Shown here: piece after piece, positions 11,262 through 21,684 of the stretch
Position numbering within the stretch: position 1 is the stretch's first letter
Layout of the letters: the number at the start of each line of letters is the position of its first letter
Source: Heliocidaris erythrogramma
Lineage: Eukaryota > Echinodermata > Echinoidea > Camarodonta > Echinometridae
Length of the DNA stretch: 64,000 nt
Assembly: GCA_025617745.1 (NCBI GenBank)
Contig: CM046861.1
Span: 17,767,563 to 17,831,562 of the forward strand
Reading direction: 5' to 3'
Position numbers and translations under genes: made by a program
The notes under the pieces: model-generated
Databases searched by the model: none
Seen by the model: the letters and a program-made list of their open reading frames with translations, nothing else
Told to the model about the DNA's origin: nothing

Positions 11262-12433
11262 GTTTATACATGCAAAAACGTAATATTATATAACTTTGTT
11301 CAAGTTATGTGAAAATCATATTCCTGGACAACTTTTTGAAAATTTGTATTATCAATTTAAACAAAATAGTGTGTGAGTTGTAGGCCAATTACATCACAAT
11401 CTCATGACTGAGTTGCCAATTTGACTCGTGATTTTCATTGTTTTCCCTATAGTTTTTCATGCCACTAAAAAAACATTACTTTCTAATTACTCTTTTTGAT
11501 CTGTGATTCTGATTTTTTTGCTTCAATTAAAACCATGTAAATTTTTGACTGGGTTTCCCCTTTAAAATGACTATGCTCACTCATGCATGCGTGAATGGTA
11601 TGAAGAGGATTAATATCTGTTTAATTTGATATATGAAAGATAAGTTTACATTAAGTATTTGTTTGAAAATTTGAACTATAAATAATGTCCACTTTTCTTT
11701 TTTTGCTGGGTGTATATGTAGGCTACCGTATGTACTCCGAAATGTCGGTACAGTTGAAAAGGTTTTTCATTCCCCGTACACTTCCGAATTGAAAGTTTGA
11801 TCATATATATACTGCTTTTTAAATTATGACAATTTAGTTTATGATTGATTAAATCGACTCGTTCTTAATCCTCTAACTACAGTAAAGTATAGTCTATCGA
11901 AAAGTCTGAAATAGAAAAGGACACAATTGAAGATTAAAAAATAACGGTCGATCTTCTCTCAAAAATAGAATTCAAGTAAAAGGCCAAGCTACTATTTGAG
12001 AAGATCTTGAAAATATCAAGCTGCTTGATTGATCAATAAACCTAATTCTTGCTGTTTAAGCAAGTAATAGATAGTATATGAGGAAGAACGTCCTTCCTTT
12101 GTTTGCTAGCATAAGACCCCTATGTCTGAAGCTATTGTACCATGCGCGAGACCACTGAACATGCTGAACTCTACACTACGAGTTCAGTGCACGAGATCTA
12201 CTCCCCATTCTTAAACAGTCTATTATTTGTCATTACTGAATGATGCAGTGGCAAGAGTGGACGTCCAATCACAGAAGTTCCTTCCTGATGATGCTAGCAG
12301 TGCCAGCATGAACTATGGGATGGAAAACGCGGATGAGGCGCAGAATGGCTTCTTTGACGTAGAAGAGGACGACGATGACGATGGTGGAAGAGACTATCTT
12401 CTCTCATGGAAAAGAAAACGACGACAGGCCTAA
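4824..12433 (+). CDS. Small secreted acidic protein, candidate prohormone
   Basis: Two-exon model: exon 1 4824-4902, exon 2 12219-12433, total 97 residues. Exon 1 encodes a signal peptide with hydrophobic core IVITLMLISFLAVPICA and a likely cut after CA. Exon 1 ends in phase 1 at AG|GTGAGT. Exon 2 has an in-frame stop at 12212, and its first usable acceptor after that stop (AACAG at 12218) restores phase 1. A second AG at 12248 would also keep frame. The mature part has no cysteine and has a run of five Asp. It ends SWKRKRRQA, a multibasic site like that of processed prohormones. No echinoderm neuropeptide family was recognised. AATAAA near 12948 could be its poly(A) signal. The 7.3-kb intron hosts the DIRS element. 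That both exons belong to one gene is inference from phase and content. Confidence 0.5.
5103..5251. repeat. DIRS left inverted terminal repeat
   Basis: Reverse-complement match to 10851-10999 with very few mismatches. It contains the GC-rich block GCGCGCGCGTACTCCCCGTC. Outside it (5093-5102) the two ends differ, as in DIRS1-like elements. Confidence 0.92.
5707..5845 (+). other. Exon-like segment in the DIRS leader
   Basis: Bounded by a good acceptor (TTATTTTCAG, ending 5706) and a consensus donor (CCAAG|GTAAGTTAG at 5846). It has no long ORF. It could be a leader exon of the element or one captured into host transcripts. Confidence 0.3.
5785..6060 (+). other. Hairpin array in the DIRS leader
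   Basis: Five strong hairpins precede the gag-like ORF. 5785-5815: GCGAGAT/ATCTCGC with TTTC loop, extended by GTTGG/CCAAC. 5883-5916: ATGAGTT-C-GTCGTC against GACGAC-C-AACTCAT. 5928-5969: CGAGAGAG/CTCTCTCG. 5988-6028: CGGTGAGAG/CTCTCACCG. 6033-6060: AACTGTGGG/CCCACAGTT. The third and fourth share loop words (TGAGT at the start, CCAATAC at the end) while their stems differ in a compensated way. This suggests a conserved RNA or single-stranded DNA structure of the element. The function is unknown. Confidence 0.6.
6349..7900 (+). pseudogene. DIRS gag-like region, broken
   Basis: The first open stretch is 6349-7137, and gag-like coding continues in other frames to about 7900. A long poly-C (about 6500-6543) gives a Pro run and is probably expanded. 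Just after it, 6579-6665 holds about 30-bp tandem repeats rich in GGATACCGG. Downstream segments include ETQALLEKYLPD and SLGIADADIPALL, followed by an Arg/Gly-rich tail (RRRHRRGRGRG). Such basic tails fit nucleic-acid binding by a Gag-like protein. The true start codon cannot be chosen because frames are interrupted. Confidence 0.6.
7930..8825 (+). pseudogene. DIRS reverse transcriptase domain, broken
   Basis: Recognisable parts are EIQELLEKGAIERV near the start, then SVDLKDAYFHIPIHPSSRDL (first catalytic Asp block), FRFKALPCGPKPTPQVF, and CMDDW at about 8389-8403, the Y-x-D-D position with Cys in place of the usual Tyr. After that comes the thumb-like LGAEIDIVNQLARPS. Breaks seen: a frame change near 8040-8130, TGA at 8332 where CGA would be expected (CpG decay), and another in-frame TGA near 8475. 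The family is clear from the DLKDAYFHIPI block typical of DIRS/Ngaro/PAT RTs. Confidence 0.85.
8826..9248 (+). pseudogene. DIRS RNase H domain
   Basis: The stretch NMLELMAVF, then VRILTDNTTVAAYINRQGG (Glu and Asp catalytic positions) and VPGRDNLITEFLSRG is the standard RNase H region of DIRS-like elements. A T run at about 8948-8960 encodes extra Phe and is probably an expansion. It is in a different frame from the RT, so at least one indel separates them. Confidence 0.85.
9240..9406 (+). pseudogene. DIRS post-RNase H (Dam-like methyltransferase type) domain
   Basis: It reads EIDLFATALNHRLPRY, then DPEAWALDAFSLQW and AFPPVSLI. The order matches the domain after RNase H in DIRS elements, described in the literature as phage Dam-like N6-adenine methyltransferase, with FPPVSLI at the NPPYS position. 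Activity is doubtful in this copy. It is in yet another frame. Confidence 0.65.
9577..10649 (+). pseudogene. DIRS tyrosine recombinase, frameshifted
   Basis: The N-terminal core-binding part (SRRDSTRAVYISRLEAFHAW) is open to 9795. A frame change and a T-run expansion (about 9855-9871) follow, and a further frame change near 9930. The catalytic part is then open to TAG at 10647. Visible active-site positions are the first Arg in ASGQRRSTIQAL, the H-x-x-R in RAHDTRS (about 10452-10470), Trp in AFWRSPT and a Tyr in TSFYLKDV. The recombinase inserts the circular cDNA of DIRS elements. This copy cannot make an intact protein. Confidence 0.88.
10699..10790. repeat. DIRS internal complementary region
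   Basis: 10699-10735 is the reverse complement of 5093-5129, and 10733-10790 of about 10977-11036. The parts meet at a shared AAT (reverse complement ATT), modelling the joined ends of the circular intermediate. Confidence 0.92.
10851..10999. repeat. DIRS right inverted terminal repeat
   Basis: Inverted partner of 5103-5251. The unique outer end continues to ATT at 11034-11036. Confidence 0.92.
11037..12218. other. Intron remainder after the DIRS element
   Basis: AT-rich with no exon seen. A mariner-like terminal motif (CTGGGACGCACTGTA, about 11079-11093) resembles the right end of the element at 13572-14497. An AT dinucleotide run covers 11224-11258. Confidence 0.6.
11224..11258. repeat. 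(AT)n microsatellite
   Basis: Uninterrupted TA dinucleotides. Confidence 0.95.
12219..12433 (+). CDS. Exon 2 of the small secreted protein (acidic, multibasic C-terminus)
   Basis: Open from a pyrimidine-containing acceptor (CCCCATTCTTAAACAG) to TAA at 12431. Composition is protein-like and acidic (VEEDDDDDGG), with KRKRR two residues before the end. Confidence 0.5.
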
Positions 12434-13571
12434 GCCTGGTAGAGGAGAATGGCTCCTTCTGTGGGCAGTTGACGACGTTTAATTGAATTATCAAATATGT
12501 CATTTGACACTTTGACACATTGGCACCGAATATCAAACAAATCTTTCCACTTTGAATAGTAAAATGGTTAATGTTAAGTATATCATTATATTTCGACAAA
12601 TTTTCCTACTTTGAATGGTAAAATGGTAAATCTTACATGTTTCTATTCGACAAAACTGAACGTGGAAACAAATCAATTCACACCTTATTTCATATTTATG
12701 CATGCCCATATAAAATTTACGATTTTTACGTGTTTTTTAATGGTATTTTTTTTAGTTCAAGTAATAACGGCAAAATAGTATTCTCGCAGAATCAAATGAA
12801 ATTTTACACTGTCACACTTTGCTAAGGCTAATTTGAGAAAACTTGAGCTGTACTTTATCATAAAGGTGATTTCCAGCAAGTGTTTAAATTATTATTTTGC
12901 TGATCAAAGAGCAAGCAAGCAAGCAAACAAACCAACAAAACACAAACAAAATAAACAATAATCTACTGCTTGATAAACAACCCAGAATCAACCGAAGCCC
13001 GTTTTTCTCAAGAATGTTCATTATCAAAACTCAAGATTATGAGACCATTAAATTGTGATGCTTATTTCACTTCAGCTCTGACTTTAAATGCTTGTCATCA
13101 CTATCATTTCAGGTGTAGCATCTAACATGTGTGGCGTTTTCTTTTAGTTTTCGTCCGTAGTGAGATTTTTTTTTTGTGGCCTGCCTTCCATCGGAAATTT
13201 TTGTTCGCCAGCCCTCCAAGAAATTCCCCCATTGGGTAAGCTAGTGGTATTTTAGATGGTAAATTACGTGAATTTCACTTTAGATTATATTACATAGTAT
13301 CCTATATTGTAATGATAAACTGTATCAATTTGGCGATATCGTCTAACATAATGTTCTCTCTGTGGAAAGGAAATTGAGGTATACAATAACTTGTTTATGA
13401 AGTGCCAATTTGTTTTTAAAAAATATTGTGGCAAGAAATAGGGGAACAAATGAAAATGATGCCGGCAATGAAATACTTTAAAATGGGAGGAAATTTTGGT
13501 TGGGTTAAGTGGAAAATCAGAAAAAACATATGTACATTAACCACTTAATTATACTCATAAAATATGATATA

Positions 13572-14497
13572 CAGTTCGTCCCTAAAACAAAGGGTTATTG
13601 TGACCGCACTATGTGCTTTATGACATTAACTATTTGTTTTCAGAAAACTAGAAGTATCATGCTTTTAAATGATACCTTGATGGCATCCATCCGTACATGC
13701 TTTACTGAGCAGCAGCATTTGGAAAATGACATGTAAAAACTCAGTTGTGCAAGATTTGCGTAAAACCGTGAAAACGTTAGTATCACATGCGAACATGTCG
13801 CAAGGGAAATACCTAATATTCCTGTGTGTAATGGCATGCATTCAATCAGGAATTCATAAAACACGAGTCAATACCGATTTCCAATGGTGGCGGGGGCTTA
13901 CGCCCCCCAAATTCCCAAAATCAATAAATATCCCTCAAAAGATAAAAAGTGCCCCTGTTGTGATAGAAAAGGTACCCCTCCTGATGTGGGAAATCGCCAT
14001 AACCTTGATAACTTTTCAGCCTTGTGTGCCCTTTCTACCATGTATTTCAATTTGATGACAATGGAAAGTGCCCCTAACTTTAATTACTTTTATGAAAACT
14101 ATGCACCTTTCTGTCTGCTTTGTTCCTAAAAGAAATTGAAGCTCTGAAAAATGCTAAAAGTTGCTTTACTTTTCGTTTGCAGGAACCATTTCAGTACAAA
14201 ACATGCCCTTTCTGTACTACCCAACATCGACAAACATTGACCATCCTTTATTTTATGATGATGGCATTATCTTTACCCTCGTTATTGAAAGAAACAAATG
14301 GAAACAGGGTTTTGAAGTCATGTTTCATTTGGGTCATGTTCGCAAGTGATCTTATAACGTTTCACGGTTTTACCCAAATCTGGCACAAATGAGTTTTTGC
14401 ATGTCATTTCCAAAATGCTGCTGCTCGATAAAGCATGTATGGATGGATGTCACAATAACCCTTTGTTTCAGGGTTTCTGTTTTTCTGGGACGCATTG
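13572..14497. mobile_element. Non-autonomous mariner-like foldback element
   Basis: The left end starts CAGTTCGTCCC and the right end finishes CTGGGACGCATTG, both flanked by TA. Both ends continue into ACAAAGGGTTATTGTGAC-type sequence. A further inverted pair lies inside (about 13680-13810 against 14330-14455, about 80% alike) around AGCAGCAGCATTT. TA flanks and CAGTGCGTCCC-type ends suit Tc1/mariner-group MITEs. No transposase ORF. Confidence 0.6.
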
Positions 14498-14985
14498 TAC
14501 GCTGTGAGATCAAAAGGAACGCCCCCAACAAAGAAAGAAATCTATAATGCACTTTTAGACAGTGAAGATAATGACCGTAAAAATTAAAGCAATATCTCAA
14601 AATAAGTTAAGTCTACATCTAAAAAATTGAATTATTTTGAATGTTGGACGAAAGGAGGAGATACAGGATAATATTACAGACAGCTTAAAAGAATTATGTT
14701 CAATGTTAAAATTGCCCTATATACTATTGTGCACCTATCAGGTTTTAATCTATACCTTGTTCAGATAATTGATTTATGTTTATTTATGGATGACATGTTA
14801 CGGAAATATATCATTTTTATTGTGTTTATTGCCATGATGAATTATATTGTGTAATTAATGCTTAATTTGAAATATTCATTTTGAAAATCTGAATAAAGAA
14901 ATAAAAATTATAAAAAGAAAAAAAAAAGTTTGTGTGGGCTTACATAGATTCAGTTGTGAATCCAGGCGGATCCAGGATTTTGTAA

Positions 14986-15111
14986 AGGGGGCACACAGAA
15001 ATGCAGGTCTGTCATCAGGGACGGATCCAGGATTTTGCATTTCCCTGCCCCCCTTTTTTTTAAATCCTGAATCCGCCCCTGATGACAGCCCAGCATTTCT
15101 GAGTGTCCCCC
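14986..15111. repeat. Foldback repeat with GGATCCAGGATTTT arms
   Basis: About 50-bp arms (14986-15035 against 15062-15111) pair around a C-rich/T-rich core. The arms include CTGTCATCAGGG and CGGATCCAGGATTTT. Confidence 0.7.
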
Positions 15112-15115
15112 TCCC

Positions 15116-15324
15116 CAGTGGCGGATTTAGGGGGCACATCCGGCCCGTGTCTCCCCCCCCCCTTGGAAGAAAAGTATGCATTGTGCCCCCCTTTTAGAAC
15201 GAAAGCACTTTTTTGTTTTTGGTGCTTGTCAGATAATTATGGAGCTGGAGCTTTCGAGAGCTGGCAAGTCCAAAAAAATACGGTTCTACCTTTTCCAAAA
15301 TCCTGCATCCTGGATCCGCCCCTG
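15116..15324. mobile_element. hAT-like MITE with CAGTGGCGGAT ends
   Basis: It starts CAGTGGCGGATTTAGG and ends CCTGGATCCGCCCCTG, an inverted terminal repeat of about 16 bp. CAGTG-type ends suggest hAT. No clear 8-bp duplication was found, so the superfamily is tentative. Confidence 0.45.
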
Positions 15325-15366
15325 TGTGAGGGTGTGTGTACGTGCGTGCATGCTAGGGTGTGTGTG

Positions 15367-15370
15367 AGAG

Positions 15371-15410
<40 letters not shown>

Positions 15411-15413
15411 AGG
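15367..15413. repeat. (GA)n microsatellite
   Basis: AGAG repeats following GT-rich sequence. Confidence 0.9.
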
Positions 15414-15797
15414 ATGTTATATTTGAGAAAAAAGCTGAGATTGGGTTATGAGTGCATAAAGGTTTTCCCTGTCAAATTTCATCATACAGTTTCCAAAATC
15501 GTGTACTTTTTTTTTAAATCGGTGCATTCAGTTAGTTATAAACGGGCGGCTTACAGTTTCAAAGTGGCATTAAACTGGTAGAACTTGAGCAGCGCCATCT
15601 TACAGTGATTGCTAAATTAAAATAATAATTTGAAAATTCATTGCATTTTATTTTGAATTTTGACAACAGCTTGTTTTGGATAATAGACACATTTATATTT
15701 CAAACTATTAGTTTGGACTTGGCAAATGTGGAAAATCGCCTGAAGATACATTCTGTCGACCAGTATGGTCAGTAAAATGTTTTCGATGCAACTTCGA

Positions 15798-16025
15798 CAG
15801 GCCCGTAGCCAAAGGGGGGTCGGAGGGGTCGGACGACCCCCCCCCCCCCCCCCTTCTTGGGCTAAGGTCCGCTTTTTCATGAAAAAAACACACCTGTAAT
15901 CGGACCCCCCCCCCCCCCCCCCCCCCTAGCAAGGATCTAGCAGGTCCGTATATATTGGTTATGACAAAAAGGTCCACTTTTGCCAAAAACGACCCACCCC
16001 TTTAGAAACCCTGGCTACGGTCCTG
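15798..16025. mobile_element. MITE with CAGGCCCGTAGCCA ends and 5-bp duplication
   Basis: Left end CAGGCCCGTAGCCA, right end TGGCTACGGTCCTG. TTCGA directly precedes (15793-15797) and follows (16026-16030), giving a 5-bp target-site duplication. The interior has two long poly-C runs. Confidence 0.6.
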
Positions 16026-17557
16026 TTCGAAAACCTTTCATTCCTTGGACACTAGTTGTTAACCTATGAACACTCTTTCAAGACTGCAATGTATAATTAA
16101 CGCAATCAGCATGATAACAGACAATGGAGCATATGCATGTACGTGCGTATGTAACTCTGTGCAATGGACCGACTGTCGTTGGTCGGCAATCGGCCGCTGC
16201 TATAGTGAGACTGATGCCTTAAAAAAACGTGCTCCCATATATGATTTGCCAGTCGAATGCACATACATGAATTTGTTTATCCTGTTGTTTAATTTTGATG
16301 CTCGACTTTTGATATAATTAGAATTACGGAATTCATCCGACGGCGACATTTGCGTAGAATTGAATGCATATTAGGCCTATGAGTGACCAAAATGATGAAA
16401 TTGGCCGAGAAATATAAACATGATAAATGTGTTGTCACTACAAGCTTGTTTTTTTAGTGGGTCTCTCTTTTCCTTCATATGTTATTTTCCATTATATTTT
16501 GAACATTCTAAACGAAATTTCTTGTACTTTTTGTGTACTTTGTAATTGATATAATGAATGTTCTGTATTATTTGTAAGTGTTATTGTTGGAAATAAAAAT
16601 GATTTGAATTGAATTGAATTGACCACGCCTTATTTTGCACAGTAACAAAACCTCTAACAGCCACAATAAAGCAATTATTAGAGTACTCTGTAACTATTTT
16701 TTCCTCCCTTCCACAGGGTTCTTTATTTACAAACAACAAACTCAACAAGTACAAATCATTTATTTTCGTAATCAGGATCGTGCGACAGAATGAGTAAGCA
16801 ATGGCATAAAAATGAGTTTCACGGCCCAAGCTTGAGGGTAGAGAAAAATAACAAAATGACTTATACATTATGAAATAAAACAATACGTAGTAAATTGATC
16901 ATTTCATGTTGCCACGCTGCCAACACTCTCAAAACATTTTCTGAATAGAAACCATTTCTTCAGTAATTCCTTTTCTTTGAGATTCGTTTGATATATGTAT
17001 TTTTACATTTCGTAATAACATTTTACAAGTAATATAATTTTCTCAAATGAAGGTAATTGATTTTATAATTTGGCATGAAATATTTCTCGTCGTACAGCCA
17101 TCAGTATACAGTGCATTGTTATTGATACCGCAAAATCCAAACAACTTATTTTGATAACGATTTCCCCAGTATTATGAAGTACCCAGTACTCAAATTCCAA
17201 ATTTCAAATTTGTAACTATACTCTGTATATTCTAACACATTATACACATAATTATGTTAAAGTATCAATGCAAAAGTAGGTAAGATCGTGATGTGTACCC
17301 CAGTAACACCATGGACAACGACACCGTATACCGATCGACTGTCATGACGATAGGCCGAACAGAAAATTACATTGCATTTCGTCGGTTATCTTTCGGGTTA
17401 AAGTGAGTATACGTTTGCGGTGTGACTGGGTTTAGGAAATGAATGAGCACCTTTAGTGCGAAATACAAAAGCTCTTTCTATAATATGTACAAATTCATTG
17501 TAACGAGACTATGCGCATGCACTGAATTGAATGTGTATATATTTTCATATGTACCCA

Positions 17558-18150
17558 GGGACGTCGCTAGAACATTTTGGGAAAAAAAAGGGGGGGGGGG
17601 GGGTGACACCCAAATTTGCCGACAAAAATGCTGCATCCTACCCCCCCCCCCCCCCAACACACACACACACAACTAATAATAAAAGAAAATCAGATGTAGA
17701 GATCTTGATCATATACAGGCCCATTTTCGCAAGGAGGGGCTGACGCCTTTTGCCCGAATATCAACTTTTCAATTTCTAAATTTTTGCGAGTGAGCAAATA
17801 TGTGAATATTTTTCTCCTTCCTGCGCGAATACGAAGTGGTGGTTGCCCGAATATCGGAACTTTGAAAATCCTCGGGGGAGGGGGGCTGCAGCCCATTGCC
17901 GAAGGAGGGCACCTTTTGCCCGAATGTTATAACTTTTCAAGTTCTAAATTTTTACGAGCGAGCTAAGTGAGCGAGCAAAAAAATTGGCCAGTTTTTCCTT
18001 CTTTTTCTTTCTTTCTGTTTTTGTTTTCCTTTCCTTTTCACTTTCTTTTTCTTTTCTTTTTTTCTTCTTTCTCTTTTTTCCTTTTCTTTTTCCTCTTCCC
18101 TCTTCCTTCCCCCTCCTTTTTTTGGCCGACAGAGGTGGCACATTTGCCGA
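17558..18150. repeat. Composite dispersed repeat with GGGACGTCGCTAG end
   Basis: It begins CAGGGACGTCGCTAG followed by long G and C runs. About 17747-17800 and 17918-17970 are two related units sharing TTTTGCCCGAAT and TCTAAATTTTT. A pyrimidine tract (about 17995-18120) follows. Lys/Arg-rich and Phe-rich ORFs over the tract are composition artefacts. Confidence 0.5.
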
Positions 18151-20284
18151 TAGAAATTTTGAGATATACCTAATTTGTTTTCAGTTTCTGTGCTGTATCT
18201 ATGATTATTTTCCATTTATTTTGTAATGGGCAATGTTATTCGAAAATATTATCTCAAACTTCATGCCGGAATTCATTTTATTTCATCCAATACAGGGGTA
18301 AACATGGTAAAGGAGAATGCACCGCTTTTGTACCTTATTATGTCAGATTTTGTTAATATAATATGATTGGGAAAATGAGCCTGATATGGAAGAAACGGGA
18401 AAGAAAGAGAGAGAGAGAGAAAGAGAGAGAGTATTTGAATGTTTTATTCTTTAGTCTAAAATTGCATCAATGATTTATTATTATACTTATATAATATCAT
18501 CAACAATAATATGGAACATAATACCAGTGCGGGCGACGATCATGACTAAACAGGCCTTTATATACAGTAGGCCTATAGGCCTACAGGGGCAGAGCCAGGT
18601 TTTGTTTTTAAAAAATGAAGAAGAAGAAGAAAGTAATACTAATTCACTGAAAAATAAATAAAAGTAATTAAACACATCTTAATATCACGTCGCTGTGTCT
18701 ACCAAGATCACTGACGGATGGGGGGAGAGGGGTACAAAACTGACGCGTGCCCCCTTATAAAACCCAGGTTTTTGCTTGGTTCCGCGCCCGACCCAGATAT
18801 CGTCGACGTTGCATTTTCAACGATTTAGTACACATGCCTGGATCCTCCTATATAATAAAACGGTCAGGATAGTAATTGTGATAATACTGATAATAGATAA
18901 TCATGATTTTTATTTGGTACAAACATGAGACCTATACATGTCATCAAATACGGTGAGAAACAATATTGTGAATATGAAATTGATACATTTCTTGTTTGTC
19001 GTTGATTTCGATACTCCTGAACATGCTAAAACTTGATCGAGTTGTATACAGCTCATGAACATAAGTTCCTGTGAGTTATGGGAATCTCTTGCAAACAGTA
19101 TTATCGTATAAATAGCAGCATGAGCGCAATAGACAAATACCTCCAATAACAATATGAATGTCCGTCTCTGACGCTATATTTATGCACATCATTGCTAACA
19201 GAATATCGGTTTCAGTTATCATAATTGCACTTAGAATTTAAAAACAATCTTACAACCATGTTACAAAATTGGCGTGAAGTTTGTAAGGACAGGAAGACAC
19301 CAAATATGATCAGCATGCACGATCACGCGAAATCATCGGCATATTTTCAGATCCTGAAGTTTAATATACACGTCGATAATTTTGTCGTAGTTATCAATGA
19401 CGCATTCTGCATGGGTGTGTATTTAAAGCTTTGTTGTCAACGAATCAGACCCATCCCCCATGACTAGTCTTTCTCATTCAATCATAATTAAAGTCATCTT
19501 TTTAAAAAGAAAACTACATACATACGTGCGTTTAAAAATATTCCGTCACCTCAAACTTCCCTTCTATATTAGATCACACCCCCTTCATTTGCAAAACATG
19601 GTTGACAATCTATATGAGTGTATATAATGCAAGCAATGATTACCATACATGAGTAAACTTTTAAAGAAGAATAGCTCGTTAAGCTGTGTGTGATATTATT
19701 GTTGTCTACAATGTGAAACCATTGGTAATGTTATTATAGGCATGAAAATGCATGCTTTTTTCTTGGAATGCTCTAATATTTCCAATTAAAATATTTGTAT
19801 AGCTAACAAGACTTGAACAAAGTCCTTTTCACCATCACGGTGCAGTGCAGTCCCATACACGCATAATTTTTATTGTATCTTACTTTCTATGTATTAATCA
19901 TGTCAGAAATATAGGTATACTTTGAAAAAAAATTAAATTCTACTACCATTAGGCCTTACTAAAATAACCTCTAGCCAACCCCTTATCACCCCCCCCCCCC
20001 GATCTGCTTGCCCCTCTCTGTTTCTAGGTACGTGGCCTGGGCTAATGAGGTAACGCCACGTAGTTTTTAATATTTCTACCCACCGTGGTTGCTGTCCGTC
20101 CGAGGAGGAAGAAAACAATGGGCAGTTCTAAATGACGTGGAGAATTTCGAGTCACGGTTCTGATTTGTGGCATGATTGCATCAGCCATTTATTAGCGAAA
20201 ATAGTTATGACTGAATAAAAACAACAACAACAACACAGCAAATACAATGATCGATGAGTATTGCGTTGACTCCAAAAATCAAGT

Positions 20285-20632
20285 TAAGCCTATTGAAGAA
20301 TTTACATGTATTTACAATTAAAATAGAATATATAACAAGAAAAAAAAACTTGAAAGAGAAAAGAAAATTTAAAAGCTGAAGAAAAAAAATGACAGGATAA
20401 TATGTGGATAGAGCCTGGCTGGGCCATGATAAAAAGAAATTAAAAAGAATATATTAAAATCTTTTGAAGAATTTACATCTACATGTATTTAGCCTACAAT
20501 CAAAATAGAATAACAAGAAAGACTATATAAGAACAACTTGAAAAGAGAAAAGAAAATTTAAAAGCTGAAGAAAAAAATGAAAGGAGAACCTGTGAACGGA
20601 GCATGGGCCATGACAAAAAAATTAAAAAGAAT
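20285..20632. repeat. Two-copy tandem duplication, about 175 bp
   Basis: Copy 1 (20285-20455) and copy 2 (20463-20632) share GAAGAATTTACAT, AAAAGAAAATTTAAAAGCTG and GGGCCATGA in the same order. Confidence 0.75.
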
Positions 20633-21241
20633 ATCGGTTTATGAGTAAAGAAGGAAATCCAGTTAAGATTAATGAAACCTATAATTTTTATGATATTGTT
20701 TTTTTATCATGACTTTCGAGTTTTGTTCGGGTAATCGTCCACCATTTATAAGCGAAATAGAGAAATATTTGCAATTGGTTACTTTATCATCTAACACAGC
20801 AACAATATTTGACAGTGCATTTTATCATATTTAAAGTGAACACATATGACTACAATCGTGACCCCGTAACAGCCATGATATTCGGTTAAAAACTACCGTA
20901 TTTAATTTCAGTTCTCAAGAAATGGCCAGAGTTTCTTTTAAAATGATATTACCAGGCCCCAGTATTAGAAAATAATTGAACAATTTTAGATATTCAGTCT
21001 TTTTTCATCTAATGCCTATCAGTGTCAGTAGAGAGAATTTATAAAAATATACTACATTGATTTGTGAGTAACGTCGATAATACTACCCGCTTTTGGAATC
21101 GACTTTCTGATGCAAGAGGACCTTCTATTTATAAACACACCTCCACGTGTACATTTATTGCGTCATAATGAAGTGCACACACCAATTAGTGAAATGACGA
21201 ATCACAACCCCGTTCGATGACGTAGTCTCCCTGTATCGCAG

Positions 21242-21260
21242 CCAATCACAAATCGACACG
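21242..21260 (+). promoter_or_regulatory. ERSE-like element upstream of XBP1
   Basis: CCAAT (21242-21246), nine bases, then ACACG. The endoplasmic-reticulum stress response element is CCAAT-N9-CCACG, so one base differs. It lies about 200 bp before the ATG. A CRE/ATF6-like TGACGTAG is nearby at about 21219. A role is inferred, not shown. Confidence 0.4.
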
Positions 21261-21454
21261 GATAGATATTCGCGAAAACTCTATCATCTATTGATTGTAT
21301 ACACAACAGAGGTTCATAGGGAGCTGGCAAAGAAAAACGACATGTCGTAGACGACAGAAACTCAACTTTCAGATCGAATTTTGTTGCGACCGGGTGGGTT
21401 TGACCCTCTCCAAAAAGATATACACCCGAAGGAAGTCTTTGAGAGGCATCTGAG

Positions 21455-21684
21455 ATGGCTTCCACTAAAATAATTATCGCGACTGTCCCAAAATCCGACC
21501 AAATTAAAGCATTCAATTTGTTGCCTGCATCGAGGAAAGCACAAATTCTGCAGCAGATGGCCGCAGCAACGGATGCAAAGCTGGGTCTGGAGGCCTCCAA
21601 GCCGGCGATGCCAGATTCCAATCCAGCCCCGAGAAAGAGACAAAGATTGACACATCTTTCGACTGAAGAAAAAATGATGAGAAG
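21455..21684 (+). CDS. XBP1: XBP1 exon 1
   Basis: ATG at 21455 starts MASTKIIIATVPK. It ends within the basic region (KMMR) in phase 2 at AG|GTAATT. The PRKRQRLTHLSTEEKMMRR stretch leads into the bZIP domain. Confidence 0.93.

Larger units (their letters stand above)
12434..21454. other. Repeat-rich intergenic region before XBP1
   Basis: No supported gene. After the likely 3' UTR of the secreted-protein gene it holds a mariner-like element, foldback repeats with poly-C/poly-G cores, GA and CT simple tracts, a two-copy tandem duplication and AT-rich DNA. The final 300 bp are the XBP1 promoter and 5' UTR. Confidence 0.6.

Noticed and set aside
17944-18226. Lys/Arg-rich and Phe/Ser-rich ORFs on both strands
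   Set aside because: They are products of a long pyrimidine tract, not proteins.
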